A stretch of 64,000 nucleotides of DNA from Caballeronia sp. TF1N1. GTDB taxonomy: Bacteria; Pseudomonadota; Gammaproteobacteria; Burkholderiales; Burkholderiaceae. The notes beneath the pieces are model-generated. The model was not told where the DNA came from, ran no database searches, and worked only from the letters and a program-made list of their open reading frames with translations. The position numbers were made by a program, and so were the translations under genes. The stretch spans positions 558,001 to 622,000 of the forward strand of contig NZ_CP084627.1 in the NCBI RefSeq assembly GCF_022878925.1, in the 5' to 3' direction. Shown here one piece after another: positions 1 to 8,006 of this stretch; the first letter of the stretch is position 1; the number at the start of each line of letters is the position of its first letter.

Positions 1-405
1 ACGCCCGATCAGCCCGATGACAGCTTCGCATGTTCGATGACGCCAGGGACGGCATGCGTGGATGCGCCCATACGCGTAAATGGCCGCGCTGCATGGCTCT
101 TGCAACAAACGCATGGTAAAGGCTTCATTGGAATCTACTTCTGCAGCAGCGATGACGCGGAGGAAGTGCGCAGGGCTCTTTTACAGAGGCTAACGTCGTT
201 TCGTCTATTGCTGGTTGCGCCGAAGGGCATGGCCGCGTCGTCCGAGGATATCGAAGACGTCGATGGCATCGTGGCGCATCGATTCGATGCTCGCCCCGGC
301 ACGTTCTACTTGTTGCGCCCCGACCAGCACGTATGCGCGCGCTGGCGTGCGTTCAACGCCGATGCGATATTTAACGCCGTACAACGCGCTACCTGCAATG
401 GATAA
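1..405 (+). CDS. FAD-dependent monooxygenase, C-terminal part (5' end outside window)
   Basis: The reading frame is open from the first base, so the gene begins upstream of the window. The visible 134 residues match the C-terminal domain of aromatic-ring flavin hydroxylases (FAD_binding_3 type). They carry the PGTACVDAPI turn (family pattern PGxxxxDAPL), a thioredoxin-like core, and a final FYLLRPDQHVCARWR strand followed by a short helix. This domain caps the FAD and substrate domains and does not itself bind substrate. The FAD-binding and catalytic parts are not visible, so the substrate cannot be named. The stop overlaps the start of the next gene, a DUF2783 protein, a pairing often seen beside such monooxygenases. 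Confidence 0.75.
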   Translation, partial: TPDQPDDSFACSMTPGTACVDAPIRVNGRAAWLLQQTHGKGFIGIYFCSSDDAEEVRRALLQRLTSFRLLLVAPKGMAASSEDIEDVDGIVAHRFDARPGTFYLLRPDQHVCARWRAFNADAIFNAVQRATCNG

Positions 406-613
406 AGCCAGCATGAAGCTCAAGCTCGAAGCCAATCTTGCCGATCCGGATGCGTTCTATGAACGGCTCATCGGCACACACGACGGACTAAGCGACGAAG
501 AAAGCCGCATGCTCAACGCCAAGCTCGTGCTGCTTCTCGCGAATCATATTGGCGATGACGATGTAATCGGAGAAGCATTGGCCGTCGCACGCAACGGCGT
601 CAAAGCAGATTAA
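398..613 (+). CDS. DUF2783 domain protein
   Basis: A 71-residue acidic, helical protein beginning MDKASMKLKLEANL. Length and pattern (DPDAFYERLIGTHDGLSDEESRMLNAKLVLLL in outline) fit DUF2783, a small family of unknown function usually encoded directly after a flavin monooxygenase. The ATG lies inside the end of the upstream gene, overlapping its stop by a few bases, so the two are probably translationally coupled. No signal peptide, membrane segment or metal motif is visible. Its stop codon shares bases with the stop of the convergent mobB gene. Confidence 0.75.
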   Translation: MDKASMKLKLEANLADPDAFYERLIGTHDGLSDEESRMLNAKLVLLLANHIGDDDVIGEALAVARNGVKAD

Positions 614-1119
614 ACGGCAATGCGCAGTGTCTCGCAGATAAAGGCGCCAATGCGGTCGATATCGTCTAGCCGCAGCAGAGGCAGCGCGCTGTCGACTGCC
701 GAGGCATCGTCGGTTGCAATGGCAAGAATTGCGACGTCGGTCTTATAAAGCGGCTCCCGGCCAACCGATGGCCGAACCACCTCCAGTCGCGGAATGGCTT
801 CGCGTGCAAATCCTTCGACAATCGTGAGGTCCGCATGTGTCAGCCGCGCAGCGAGTTCCGTAAGCGAAGGCTCGTTCCCCTCGCGCAACTCGCGCACGAT
901 TGCATAGCGGTAAGGCGATGCAATCACCACTTCGCCCGCGCCTGCACGCCTGAAGCGCGCGCTGTCTTTGCCCGGAGGTTCGAGTTCGATTGAATGATGA
1001 CTGTGCTTGATGACGTTGACTACAAGACCGCGTGCCCGAAACCAGGGCAACAACGCCTCGATCAGCGTGGTCTTGCCTTGACCCGAGCGGCCCGAGATAC
1101 CGAAGAGCGGCGCATTCAT
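610..1119 (-). CDS. mobB: Molybdopterin-guanine dinucleotide biosynthesis protein MobB
   Basis: A 169-residue P-loop GTPase of the MobB family, which assists MobA in attaching GMP to molybdopterin. The Walker A motif GRSGQGKT is at residues 10-17, followed by the family features VIKHSHH and a FRRAGAGEVVIAS segment, and a TIVEGF stretch corresponding to the Walker B region. Length is normal for a stand-alone MobB. It is convergent with the DUF2783 gene and divergent from the ribonucleotide reductase gene, so it appears monocistronic here. MobA and MoeA are not in the window. Confidence 0.9.
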   Translation of the reverse strand: MNAPLFGISGRSGQGKTTLIEALLPWFRARGLVVNVIKHSHHSIELEPPGKDSARFRRAGAGEVVIASPYRYAIVRELREGNEPSLTELAARLTHADLTIVEGFAREAIPRLEVVRPSVGREPLYKTDVAILAIATDDASAVDSALPLLRLDDIDRIGAFICETLRIAV

Positions 1120-1289
1120 GCGATAGATCGTCTCAAGGAAAAGTGCTGGATCGATCGAAGGAGTTTAACGGTTCATTAGCAGCCAGGGAGAATTCGCGCT
1201 ATCGTCGTGCATTGCGTTTGGCGGCGCCCCACGGTTCGCGTCATGGCCCCGTCAAGCATTAGCGGACAAAGCATTCAACAGGATCAAAC

Positions 1290-3836
1290 ATGGCAGAAGA
1301 CAACCCCAGCACAGGCGTCGCTCCGCAGCAATTTTCCATCGACGTGATGCTTGAAAAATATGCCAAGGGCGACGAGACGCGCGTCGAAGATATTTATCTG
1401 CGCGTGGCGCGTGGTGTCGCAATGGCCGAGCCCAAAGCGTTACGCGCGAAGATCGAAGCGGAGTTCGTCGATAACTTCCGGCGCGGTGCATTGGGCGCCG
1501 GGCGCATCATGAGCGCGGCGGGCGCGGGTATCGATGCCACGCTCATCAACTGCTTCGTTCAGCCCGTGGGCGATGCCATTCAAGGCGTCGACGATAACGG
1601 TTTGCCCGGCATTTACGTTGCGCTGCTGCAAGCGGCCGAAACGATGCGGCGCGGCGGAGGCGTGGGCTATAACTTTTCCGCCATTCGTCCTCGCGGTGCG
1701 CGCGTGCATTCCACGGGTTCAGCTGCATCCGGACCATGCAGTTATATGGATGTGTTCGATGCATCATGCCGCACGGTGGAGAGCGCAGGATCACGCCGTG
1801 GCGCACAGATGGGCATACTCGACTGCACGCACCCCGATTTGCTCGAATTCATCGCGGCTAAACACACGAAGGGACGCTGGAACAACTTCAACGTGTCCGT
1901 CGCGGTAACGGACGAATTCATGCAGGCCGTTGCCGACGACGCGGTCTGGCAACTCGTGCATAAGGCCGAGCCTTCGCCTGCGCAGCGGGCATCGGCGGAC
2001 ATCCGGAAGCGTGACGACGGCTTGTGGGTGTATCGGGAAGTGCGTGCGCGTGACGTATGGAACACGATCATGCGATCGACCTACGATGTCGCCGAGCCAG
2101 GCGTCGTTTTCATGTCGCGCATGAATGACGACAACAATCTGCGCGCCGTCGAAACGATTCGCGCGACGAACCCTTGCGGTGAACAACCCTTGCCCGCATA
2201 CGGTTGCTGCAACCTGGGCCCGCTCAATCTGACTCGCTTCGTGCGCGACCCTTTTGCGCAAGCGCGCGGCGGCGTTCCTGGTTTCGATTGGGACGGTCTC
2301 ACGCGTACCACGCGCACGCAAGTGCGCTTTCTCGATGACGTTCTCGATGTCACGTTATGGCCGCTCGAAGAACAAGCACGTGAAGCGGCTGCCAAGCGAC
2401 GTATCGGCGTCGGCTTCACGGGGCTAGGCGACACGCTAGTAATGCTTGGTCTTCGCTATAACTCGAACGAAGGACGCGAATTTGCCATGCGCGTTGCACG
2501 CACCATGCGCGATGAAGCGTATCGCGCATCGGTCGAGCTCGCACGCGAACGCGGCGCATTTCCGCTCTTCGAGGCAGCACGTTATCTGGAAGAGGGCACT
2601 TTCGCATCGCGTTTGCCTGATGATCTCAAGAGCGAGATTGGCGCGCATGGCATCCGCAATAGCCATCTGCTTTCCATCGCGCCCACGGGCACCGTGAGTC
2701 TCGCGTTTGCGGACAATGCATCGAATGGTATCGAGCCCGCGTTCTCGTGGACCTATCAGCGCACCAAGCGCATGGCCGATGGCTCCAGCCAGACCTTCGC
2801 TGTCGAAGACCACGCGTACAGGCTTTATCTCGAGATGGGCGGAGACGTCAAGGCGCTGCCCGATTACTTCGTGAGTGCGCTCGATATGTCCGCGCAAGAT
2901 CATCTGGAAATGATGACGGCCGTGCAGCCTTTCGTCGATACATCGATATCGAAGACCGTCAACGTACCCGCGGATTATCCGTTCGACGCGTTTCAGGACC
3001 TTTACTTCGAGGCATGGCGACGTGGCTTGAAGGGACTCGCGACCTATCGGCCTAACGACACCTTGGGCGCGGTGTTGTCAGTCACGCCACAGGAAAAGAA
3101 GACACCGAGCGACTCGCCCGATCCCGAACTGGATCTCGATCCTTTGCGTATTGCGATCGATCATCGTCCGCGTGGAGAGCTGCCCGCGATTATCGAGAAG
3201 GTCGAGTATCTGACGCAGGCGGGAAAGAAGTCGCTCTATCTTGCGGTGTCGTTCATCGAAGTGACAGGGCGTATTGCAGGCGATGACGTGACCATCGAGC
3301 GACCCATCGAATTCTTTATCCCGACGGGGCAGAGCGACGAATCGCAGCAATGGATCACGGCGACCATGCGTTCATTGTCGCTTGCGGCGCGTGGAGGCTT
3401 TGCCGCGCGTACGCTGCAGGACATGCGCAAGGTATCGTGGGATCGCGGTCAGGTGCGTCTCGGCGATGTCGAGCGTTTAGATGGACACCGCAGTCCACGC
3501 TGGCATGACTCGGAAGTCGCCGCGCTTGCCTTTGCGATTCAGCAAATTCTTCATCGACGCGGTTTTCTCGATGCCGAAGGCAGTCAGGTGCCGTCACGCG
3601 TACTTGCCCGCAAGCATATCGACGTGACCCATACACGCGCTCTAGTGACTGAAGACGAGACCGTGGCACACGCGGACGTGACGGATTTTTCGTCCGACGA
3701 TGCCTTGTCGAACGACCCGCATACACTCACGCAGATGCATGGGCGCAAATGCCCGACATGTGGCGCGAATGCGGTGATCCGGAAAGACGGTTGCGACTTC
3801 TGCACTGCTTGCGGTGAAATAGGCGCTTGCGGCTGA
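1290..3836 (+). CDS. nrdJ: Adenosylcobalamin-dependent ribonucleoside-diphosphate reductase (class II)
   Basis: An 848-residue class II ribonucleotide reductase, which makes deoxyribonucleotides with adenosylcobalamin as the radical source and works with or without oxygen. Cys88 (LINCFVQP) and Cys307 (YGCCNLG) are the likely redox pair. Asn294, Cys296 and Glu298 in NPCGEQPLP are the radical-site residues. The RRGGGVGYNFS and APTGT motifs of the ten-stranded barrel are present. The last 28 residues form a Cys-rich tail with two CxxC pairs, expected to re-reduce the active site or bind zinc. No NrdB-type radical subunit follows, consistent with class II. The coenzyme need links it to the cobalamin genes further along. 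I see no cobalamin riboswitch in its 170 bp upstream region. Confidence 0.93.
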   Translation: MAEDNPSTGVAPQQFSIDVMLEKYAKGDETRVEDIYLRVARGVAMAEPKALRAKIEAEFVDNFRRGALGAGRIMSAAGAGIDATLINCFVQPVGDAIQGVDDNGLPGIYVALLQAAETMRRGGGVGYNFSAIRPRGARVHSTGSAASGPCSYMDVFDASCRTVESAGSRRGAQMGILDCTHPDLLEFIAAKHTKGRWNNFNVSVAVTDEFMQAVADDAVWQLVHKAEPSPAQRASADIRKRDDGLWVYREVRARDVWNTIMRSTYDVAEPGVVFMSRMNDDNNLRAVETIRATNPCGEQPLPAYGCCNLGPLNLTRFVRDPFAQARGGVPGFDWDGLTRTTRTQVRFLDDVLDVTLWPLEEQAREAAAKRRIGVGFTGLGDTLVMLGLRYNSNEGREFAMRVARTMRDEAYRASVELARERGAFPLFEAARYLEEGTFASRLPDDLKSEIGAHGIRNSHLLSIAPTGTVSLAFADNASNGIEPAFSWTYQRTKRMADGSSQTFAVEDHAYRLYLEMGGDVKALPDYFVSALDMSAQDHLEMMTAVQPFVDTSISKTVNVPADYPFDAFQDLYFEAWRRGLKGLATYRPNDTLGAVLSVTPQEKKTPSDSPDPELDLDPLRIAIDHRPRGELPAIIEKVEYLTQAGKKSLYLAVSFIEVTGRIAGDDVTIERPIEFFIPTGQSDESQQWITATMRSLSLAARGGFAARTLQDMRKVSWDRGQVRLGDVERLDGHRSPRWHDSEVAALAFAIQQILHRRGFLDAEGSQVPSRVLARKHIDVTHTRALVTEDETVAHADVTDFSSDDALSNDPHTLTQMHGRKCPTCGANAVIRKDGCDFCTACGEIGACG

Positions 3837-3840
3837 AGCT

Positions 3841-3873
3841 CAAACGCGTGTGCCCGGCAGGCACACGCGTTTG
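3841..3873. terminator. Hairpin terminator between nrdJ and a convergent small operon
   Basis: A perfect 14 bp inverted repeat, CAAACGCGTGTGCC and its complement, with a 5-base loop. It starts 4 bases after the nrdJ stop and ends 9 bases before the stop of the convergent 43-residue gene. A run of T after the stem is lacking (ATTGATTTGC), so it is a strong hairpin but not a textbook intrinsic terminator. It is placed to serve both strands. Confidence 0.7.
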
Positions 3874-3882
3874 ATTGATTTG

Positions 3883-4014
3883 CTACTCGCCGTGCTCGCT
3901 CGTGTCCTGCTCGGTCTCTTGCGAGCGAGATTCGACAAACGGGCGCCACACCGGCGTCACAGAGGCTAGTTCTTCAAGAACCGAATATTGTTCAAGCGAA
4001 GTATTTTCGAACAT
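3883..4014 (-). CDS. Small acidic hypothetical protein, 43 residues
   Basis: A short open frame beginning MFENTSLEQYSVLEEL and ending in an acidic tail rich in Glu, Gln and Ser. A ribosome-binding site AGAGG lies six bases before the ATG. It starts 18 bases after the stop of the DUF4148 gene on the same strand and ends just before a strong hairpin, so it has the position of the last gene of a two-gene operon. No signal peptide or membrane segment is visible and I do not recognise the family. The good initiation site and operon position favour a real gene, but its size leaves doubt. Confidence 0.5.
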   Translation of the reverse strand: MFENTSLEQYSVLEELASVTPVWRPFVESRSQETEQDTSEHGE

Positions 4015-4032
4015 GATGACCTCTGCAATTCT

Positions 4033-4377
4033 TTAGCGCGTGACCGAACCGTTCGCATATTCCACGATATGGCGATTGCGCGCTTCCGCTTGAGCGGCAT
4101 CGCGAGCATGCGCTTCGCTTTGAGCAGCGACCGCATCGCCCCACATGCTGCGATCAGGATACGTATTGCGATTCAACGCGGGCAACGAACCGTTCGAATA
4201 GGCAGCGGCAAGTTCAGCGCGCACTTGCGCACGCGTCTTGGGCGTTTCACTCGTAGTCGTTTGCGTCTGATACGTTCCCGCGCGACCAATGCCTTCACCG
4301 CCGTCGGCAAATGCCGTGCTCGAAACCACGGCTGAGATAGCCGCGAGCGAGAAACCCGTGATGAGATAGCTTTTCAT
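4033..4377 (-). CDS. DUF4148 domain secreted protein
   Basis: A 114-residue exported protein. I start it at MKSYLITGFSL because AAAGGAG lies eight bases upstream; an in-frame ATG 54 bases earlier has no such site. Residues 1-23 are a signal peptide (SAVVSSTAFA before the mature part). The mature chain holds the DUF4148 pattern: KTRAQVRAELAAAY, a helix, and a short SLPALNRNTYPD segment. DUF4148 proteins are small, abundant in Burkholderia and Paraburkholderia, and of unknown function, presumably periplasmic. It leads an apparent operon with the 43-residue gene. Confidence 0.85.
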   Translation of the reverse strand: MKSYLITGFSLAAISAVVSSTAFADGGEGIGRAGTYQTQTTTSETPKTRAQVRAELAAAYSNGSLPALNRNTYPDRSMWGDAVAAQSEAHARDAAQAEARNRHIVEYANGSVTR

Positions 4378-4599
4378 GCGTGCAACTCCTTTCGATCCGT
4401 TTCCTGTGCTTCGGATGCGACGCGGATGCAATCGGCTAAGAAGAGGATTGCATGCGCTTCGCGACAGGTCGAAATGTAGTCGCCACGCTAGGGGCAGATA
4501 AATGCCGGATGCGCGAATAGATTTGTCGATTCCGGCGAATAATCGCTAAGAGCCTTAGCCACCGGACATGTGGCGACGCTTGCATGTGCTGGCATTTTT

Positions 4600-4618
4600 C
4601 CCTATCGCATCGATAGGG
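4600..4618. repeat. 8 bp inverted repeat with 3-base loop
   Basis: CCCTATCG and its exact complement separated by CAT, 7 bases before the next hairpin. There is no T run on the proper side of either strand, so it is not a clear terminator. It could be an operator or a second RNA hairpin at the end of the LysR transcript. Confidence 0.45.
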
Positions 4619-4621
4619 ACG

Positions 4622-4653
4622 AAAAAAAGGCGTGTCGCCTAAGACACGCCTTT
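4622..4653 (-). terminator. Intrinsic terminator of the LysR gene
   Basis: An 11 bp perfect stem (AAAGGCGTGTC with its complement, loop GCCTAA). Read on the minus strand the stem is followed by a run of seven T, which is the classical intrinsic form. It lies 34 bases after the stop of the LysR-type gene. Confidence 0.85.
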
Positions 4654-4686
4654 GCTTTGCCAGCGAAATAGCTAGCCAATAGTTAG

Positions 4687-5697
4687 CTATACAACGACAT
4701 CCTCAGTACCCGAAACTTCCGGTGTACCGTGACGCACGACCGTGGGCGCGGCAGTGCTGGTGGGCAGGCAACGCTCCTCCGCGTCCTTCTGACCTTGCAG
4801 CAACGGGCAACGCTCGAACAGCTCCGCGACCCAGTCCACGAACACGCGCACCTTTGGCGAAAGATGGCGATTGTGCGGATAGACGGCGGAAATAGGCATC
4901 GGCAAAGGGCTCCATTGCGGCAGCACTTCGACAAGCTCGCCTGAACGCAAGTACGGCAACGCCATGAAGCGCGGCGCTTGAATCAGACCCACGCCCTTGA
5001 GACCGCAACTGAGATAGGCCTCGGCGTCGTTCACCGCGATCATGCCGCGCATCTTCACTTCGATGGATTCGTCGTTGACGACGAAGTCCATATCCATCAC
5101 ACGCCCTGTGCGGCTCGAAAAATAATTTACGGCCACATGGTCCTGAAGGTCTTCAAGCGTTTGCGGCTTGCCATGACGTTCGAGATATTGGGGACTTGCG
5201 ACCGTCACGCCCTGAAACACGCCAATGCGTCGCGCGACCAGACTCGAATCCTGCAGCGTTCCAACGCGAATCACGCAGTCGACGCCTTCCTGGATGAGGT
5301 CGACTGGCTTGTCGCCGAAGCCGAGCATGAGTTCGATTTCCGGATAGCGTGTGTGAAAGTCGCAAAGCTGCGGCATCACGATGAGCCTTCCAATGGCCCC
5401 CGGCATGTCTACCCGCAATTTGCCGTGCGGACCCTTGCCGTTGTTCGAGAATGTGCCCTCGGCTTCCTCGATGTCGGCAAGGATGCGCACGCAGCGCTCG
5501 TAGTAGGCCGCGCCATCGGGCGTCAGATTGAGCCTGCGTGTCGTGCGCTGAAGCAGTCGCACGTTGAGAAACGCTTCCAGGTTTTGAATGATCGTCGTGA
5601 CCGACGCGCGCGGCAAATTGAGCGTATCCGCTGCGCGCGAAAAACTGTTGGTGTCGACAACCCGTGTGAAGACCTGCATTGCTTGTAGCCGATCCAT
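4687..5697 (-). CDS. bpeT: LysR-family regulator of the RND efflux operon (BpeT/CeoR type)
   Basis: A 336-residue LysR-type regulator. The winged helix-turn-helix is at residues 1-60 (FSRAADTLNLPRASVTTIIQ is the recognition region), followed by the effector-binding domain to about residue 295 and a 40-residue low-complexity tail. It is divergent from an llpE-RND operon. That arrangement matches ceoR-llpE-ceoAB-opcM of Burkholderia cenocepacia and bpeT-llpE-bpeEF-oprC of B. pseudomallei, where the LysR protein activates efflux in response to small aromatic compounds such as salicylate. The role is inferred from this layout; the effector cannot be read from sequence. The gene ends in a clear terminator. 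Confidence 0.85.
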   Translation of the reverse strand: MDRLQAMQVFTRVVDTNSFSRAADTLNLPRASVTTIIQNLEAFLNVRLLQRTTRRLNLTPDGAAYYERCVRILADIEEAEGTFSNNGKGPHGKLRVDMPGAIGRLIVMPQLCDFHTRYPEIELMLGFGDKPVDLIQEGVDCVIRVGTLQDSSLVARRIGVFQGVTVASPQYLERHGKPQTLEDLQDHVAVNYFSSRTGRVMDMDFVVNDESIEVKMRGMIAVNDAEAYLSCGLKGVGLIQAPRFMALPYLRSGELVEVLPQWSPLPMPISAVYPHNRHLSPKVRVFVDWVAELFERCPLLQGQKDAEERCLPTSTAAPTVVRHGTPEVSGTEDVVV

Positions 5698-5918
5698 GTT
5701 TCCTCACCTTCGATGCTTAGGGCACCAGCATAGCGGCGCACGGAATTAAGCGCCTGGCTAAGAACAGTCATGTGCGTATTAACGATGATTGTTCGGTGCG
5801 TCCGAATTGTGTTGCCGGATTATAGGCATTTATTAAAAAAGGCGTGGCATCCAGAATTCGCAGCATCGCAACTTATGCGTGACGGCCTTATTTCTCAGGC
5901 CGCGCACGAAAAATAACC
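5698..5918. promoter_or_regulatory. Divergent control region of the efflux operon and its LysR regulator
   Basis: The 221 bases between two divergent starts must hold both promoters and the LysR-type binding site. The stretch around 5770-5850 is the AT-richest part and the most likely operator and promoter zone. I could not pick out one unambiguous T-N11-A site, so no sub-site is claimed. Confidence 0.5.
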
Positions 5919-6737
5919 ATGGCAACATTGTTGGATCTGGAGGCGCGTCCGAGATTGTGCATCGAAGATGTGCGTATCGCCGGACACGTACAGCCGATCA
6001 CGCTGCGCAGTTACCGCCCCGCGTCGGATGGCAACGTGTTGCCTATCGTTCTTTATTTCCACGGCGGCGGTTTCGTGCGTGGAAGTCTGGACGAAGCCGA
6101 TGTGGCTGCAAGCGTCATTGCACGAGATACGCCCGCTTGGGTCATCTCGGTCGGCTATTCGCTTGCGCCTGAATTTCCATTTCCCGCCGCGCCTGAAGAC
6201 GGATATCGCGCGGCACAGTGGGCGGTTGCGCATGCTCGGGCGCAACGTGCAGACCCTTTGCGCATCGGCGTGGCGGGGCATGACGCAGGCGGCAACCTCG
6301 CGACGTGCGTTGCAGCCATAGCGCGCGATCGCGGCGATTTGCGCCTGTCCGCTCAAGTGCTGCTTGCGCCATTGCTCGATCCGAGCATGACGCGCCTCGC
6401 CGATGAACGCAAAGTGCTGTGCCCCGATCTGGAAATGAGCGATTGCGCGCGTTGCTATCGCGCGTATCTGCCCGTGCCTTCGCAACGTTTGCATCCCTAT
6501 GCGGCGCCGCTCGAATCGCGGCGACTCAATGGCTTGCCGCCGGCGCTGATCGCGAGCGCTGAGCATGACCTCCTGCATATCGAGGCGGAAAAATACGCGG
6601 CGGAATTGATCAACGCAGGCGTGCCGACCGAAATGACGCGTCATTGCAAGACCTCGCATCAAGCGCTGGCCGCGCATCCCGACGCGCTTGCCGATGTCGT
6701 CGCGTTCTTCAAGAAACGCCTCGCGCGCCCCAAATAA
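5919..6737 (+). CDS. llpE: LlpE-like alpha/beta hydrolase, first gene of the efflux operon
   Basis: A 272-residue protein of the hormone-sensitive lipase type. HGGG at 48-51 is the oxyanion-hole motif. The nucleophile elbow, normally GDSAGG, reads GHDAGG at 120-125, so the catalytic Ser is replaced by Asp122. A candidate acid (Asp217, AEHD) and His247 remain. It precedes bpeE by 50 bases in the same operon, as llpE does in known Burkholderia efflux loci. Its role there is not established, and the efflux pump is not expected to need it. The substitution suggests a non-esterase activity or a binding role. The translation start at ATG 5919 lacks a strong ribosome site. Confidence 0.82.
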   Translation: MATLLDLEARPRLCIEDVRIAGHVQPITLRSYRPASDGNVLPIVLYFHGGGFVRGSLDEADVAASVIARDTPAWVISVGYSLAPEFPFPAAPEDGYRAAQWAVAHARAQRADPLRIGVAGHDAGGNLATCVAAIARDRGDLRLSAQVLLAPLLDPSMTRLADERKVLCPDLEMSDCARCYRAYLPVPSQRLHPYAAPLESRRLNGLPPALIASAEHDLLHIEAEKYAAELINAGVPTEMTRHCKTSHQALAAHPDALADVVAFFKKRLARPK

Positions 6738-6787
6738 GCGCGCCACGCACCATAAAAAAACAATCTCAACGCAACCGGAGCTTCACC

Positions 6788-7981
6788 ATGTTCTTCACTC
6801 GCAAACGTATTTACGCGGCGCTAGGCGCGGTGATCGTCATTGCTGGCGCGGGCGGTTATACCGCCTGGCGCGGTCACGGCGACGCCATCAACCAGGCGCA
6901 AGCCGCCGCGCATAGCCCGACCGCCACCGAAGTGGACGTGGCCGCGGTGGTCTCGAAGACCATCACGGACTGGCAGAGCTATTCGGGCCGTCTCGAAGCG
7001 GTGGACCATGTCGACATTCGCCCGCTCGTGCCCGGCACGATCGTCGCGGTGCACTTCAAGGACGGCGCGCTCGTGAAGAAGGGTGACGCGCTCTTTACCA
7101 TCGACCCGCGTCCGTACGAAGCGGAAGTCGCACGCGCCGCGGCGCAAGTTGCATCGGCGCAAGCGCGTAACGGCTATACGTCCACCGACGCTGCGCGTGC
7201 AGAGCGCTTGCTTACCGATAACGCCATCGCCAAGCGCGATTACGACGAGAAACAGAACGCCGCGCGCGAGGCCGTCGCCAACCTGAAGGCCGCGCAGGCT
7301 GCGCTCGAAACGGCGAAGATCAACCTTGCTTACACGCATATCGTGGCGCCCGTATCGGGGCGCGTATCGCGTGCAGAGCTCACGGTGGGCAACATCGTCT
7401 CGACGGGTGCGAATGCGCCGCTTCTGACCACGCTGGTCTCGGTCTCGCCGATCTATGCCTCGTTCGATGTCGACGAACAGACGTACTTGCGCTATCTCGG
7501 CCGCGATACGGGCAGCAGCGTGCCTGTTTCGCTGGGTCTTGCAAACGAAGACGGTTACTCGCGCGAAGGCGTGGTCGATTCCGTCGATAACCGCCTCGAT
7601 ACGACCTCGGGCACGATCCGCGTGCGTGCGCGCTTCAACAATCCGGATGGCTCGCTCTTGCCGGGACTCTATGCACGCATCAAGGTCGGCGGTGGCACGC
7701 CACATCCGGCCGTGCTCGTGGATGACGCGGCTGTCGGCACCGATCAGGACAAGAAGTACGTCATGGTGGTGGACAAGGACAACCGCGTGCAGTACCGCGA
7801 AGTTACGTTAGGCGCCACGCATGAAGGCCTGCGCGTGATTACGAAGGGATTGCAGCCGGGCGAACGCATCGTCGTCAATGGCTTGCAGCGCGTGCGTCCC
7901 AACGATGTGATCAAGGCCAATAACGTCGCAATGGACAGCAACGCCAATGCGACGCCTGTGAAAACGGCATCGGCTTCGTAA
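6788..7981 (+). CDS. bpeE: RND efflux periplasmic adaptor (BpeE/CeoA type)
   Basis: A 397-residue membrane fusion protein that joins the inner-membrane RND pump to the outer-membrane channel. I start it at MFFTRKRIYAAL (ribosome site CGGAG); a longer frame upstream lies within llpE. Residues 7-27 form a single membrane anchor. There follow a lipoyl half-motif (HVDIRPLVPGTIVAVHFKDG in outline), a coiled-coil hairpin rich in Ala at about 100-160, the second lipoyl half (INLAYTHIVAPVSGRVS) and the beta-barrel and membrane-proximal domains. It sits 25 bases before the pump gene. Confidence 0.88.
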   Translation: MFFTRKRIYAALGAVIVIAGAGGYTAWRGHGDAINQAQAAAHSPTATEVDVAAVVSKTITDWQSYSGRLEAVDHVDIRPLVPGTIVAVHFKDGALVKKGDALFTIDPRPYEAEVARAAAQVASAQARNGYTSTDAARAERLLTDNAIAKRDYDEKQNAAREAVANLKAAQAALETAKINLAYTHIVAPVSGRVSRAELTVGNIVSTGANAPLLTTLVSVSPIYASFDVDEQTYLRYLGRDTGSSVPVSLGLANEDGYSREGVVDSVDNRLDTTSGTIRVRARFNNPDGSLLPGLYARIKVGGGTPHPAVLVDDAAVGTDQDKKYVMVVDKDNRVQYREVTLGATHEGLRVITKGLQPGERIVVNGLQRVRPNDVIKANNVAMDSNANATPVKTASAS

Positions 7982-8006
7982 GCATCTCGAACAGACAGAA
8001 CTCGTC

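Larger units (their letters stand above)
4378..4686. other. Intergenic region between the DUF4148 gene and the LysR gene
   Basis: About 310 bases without a convincing gene. It must hold the promoter of the DUF4148 operon (reading leftward). It also contains an 8 bp perfect hairpin and the terminator of the LysR gene, both listed separately. The stretch 4490-4560 is AT-richer than its surroundings. I find no unambiguous -35/-10 pair. Confidence 0.5.

Noticed and set aside
1120-1289. Possible cobalamin riboswitch before nrdJ
   Set aside because: None of the ordered elements (B12 box CCCGCAACTGT-like, GGGAA, GGATACC) is found in this 170-base leader.
5895-6746. A 283-codon minus-strand frame opposite llpE
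   Set aside because: The plus frame carries HGGG and the hydrolase core, and it fits the operon.
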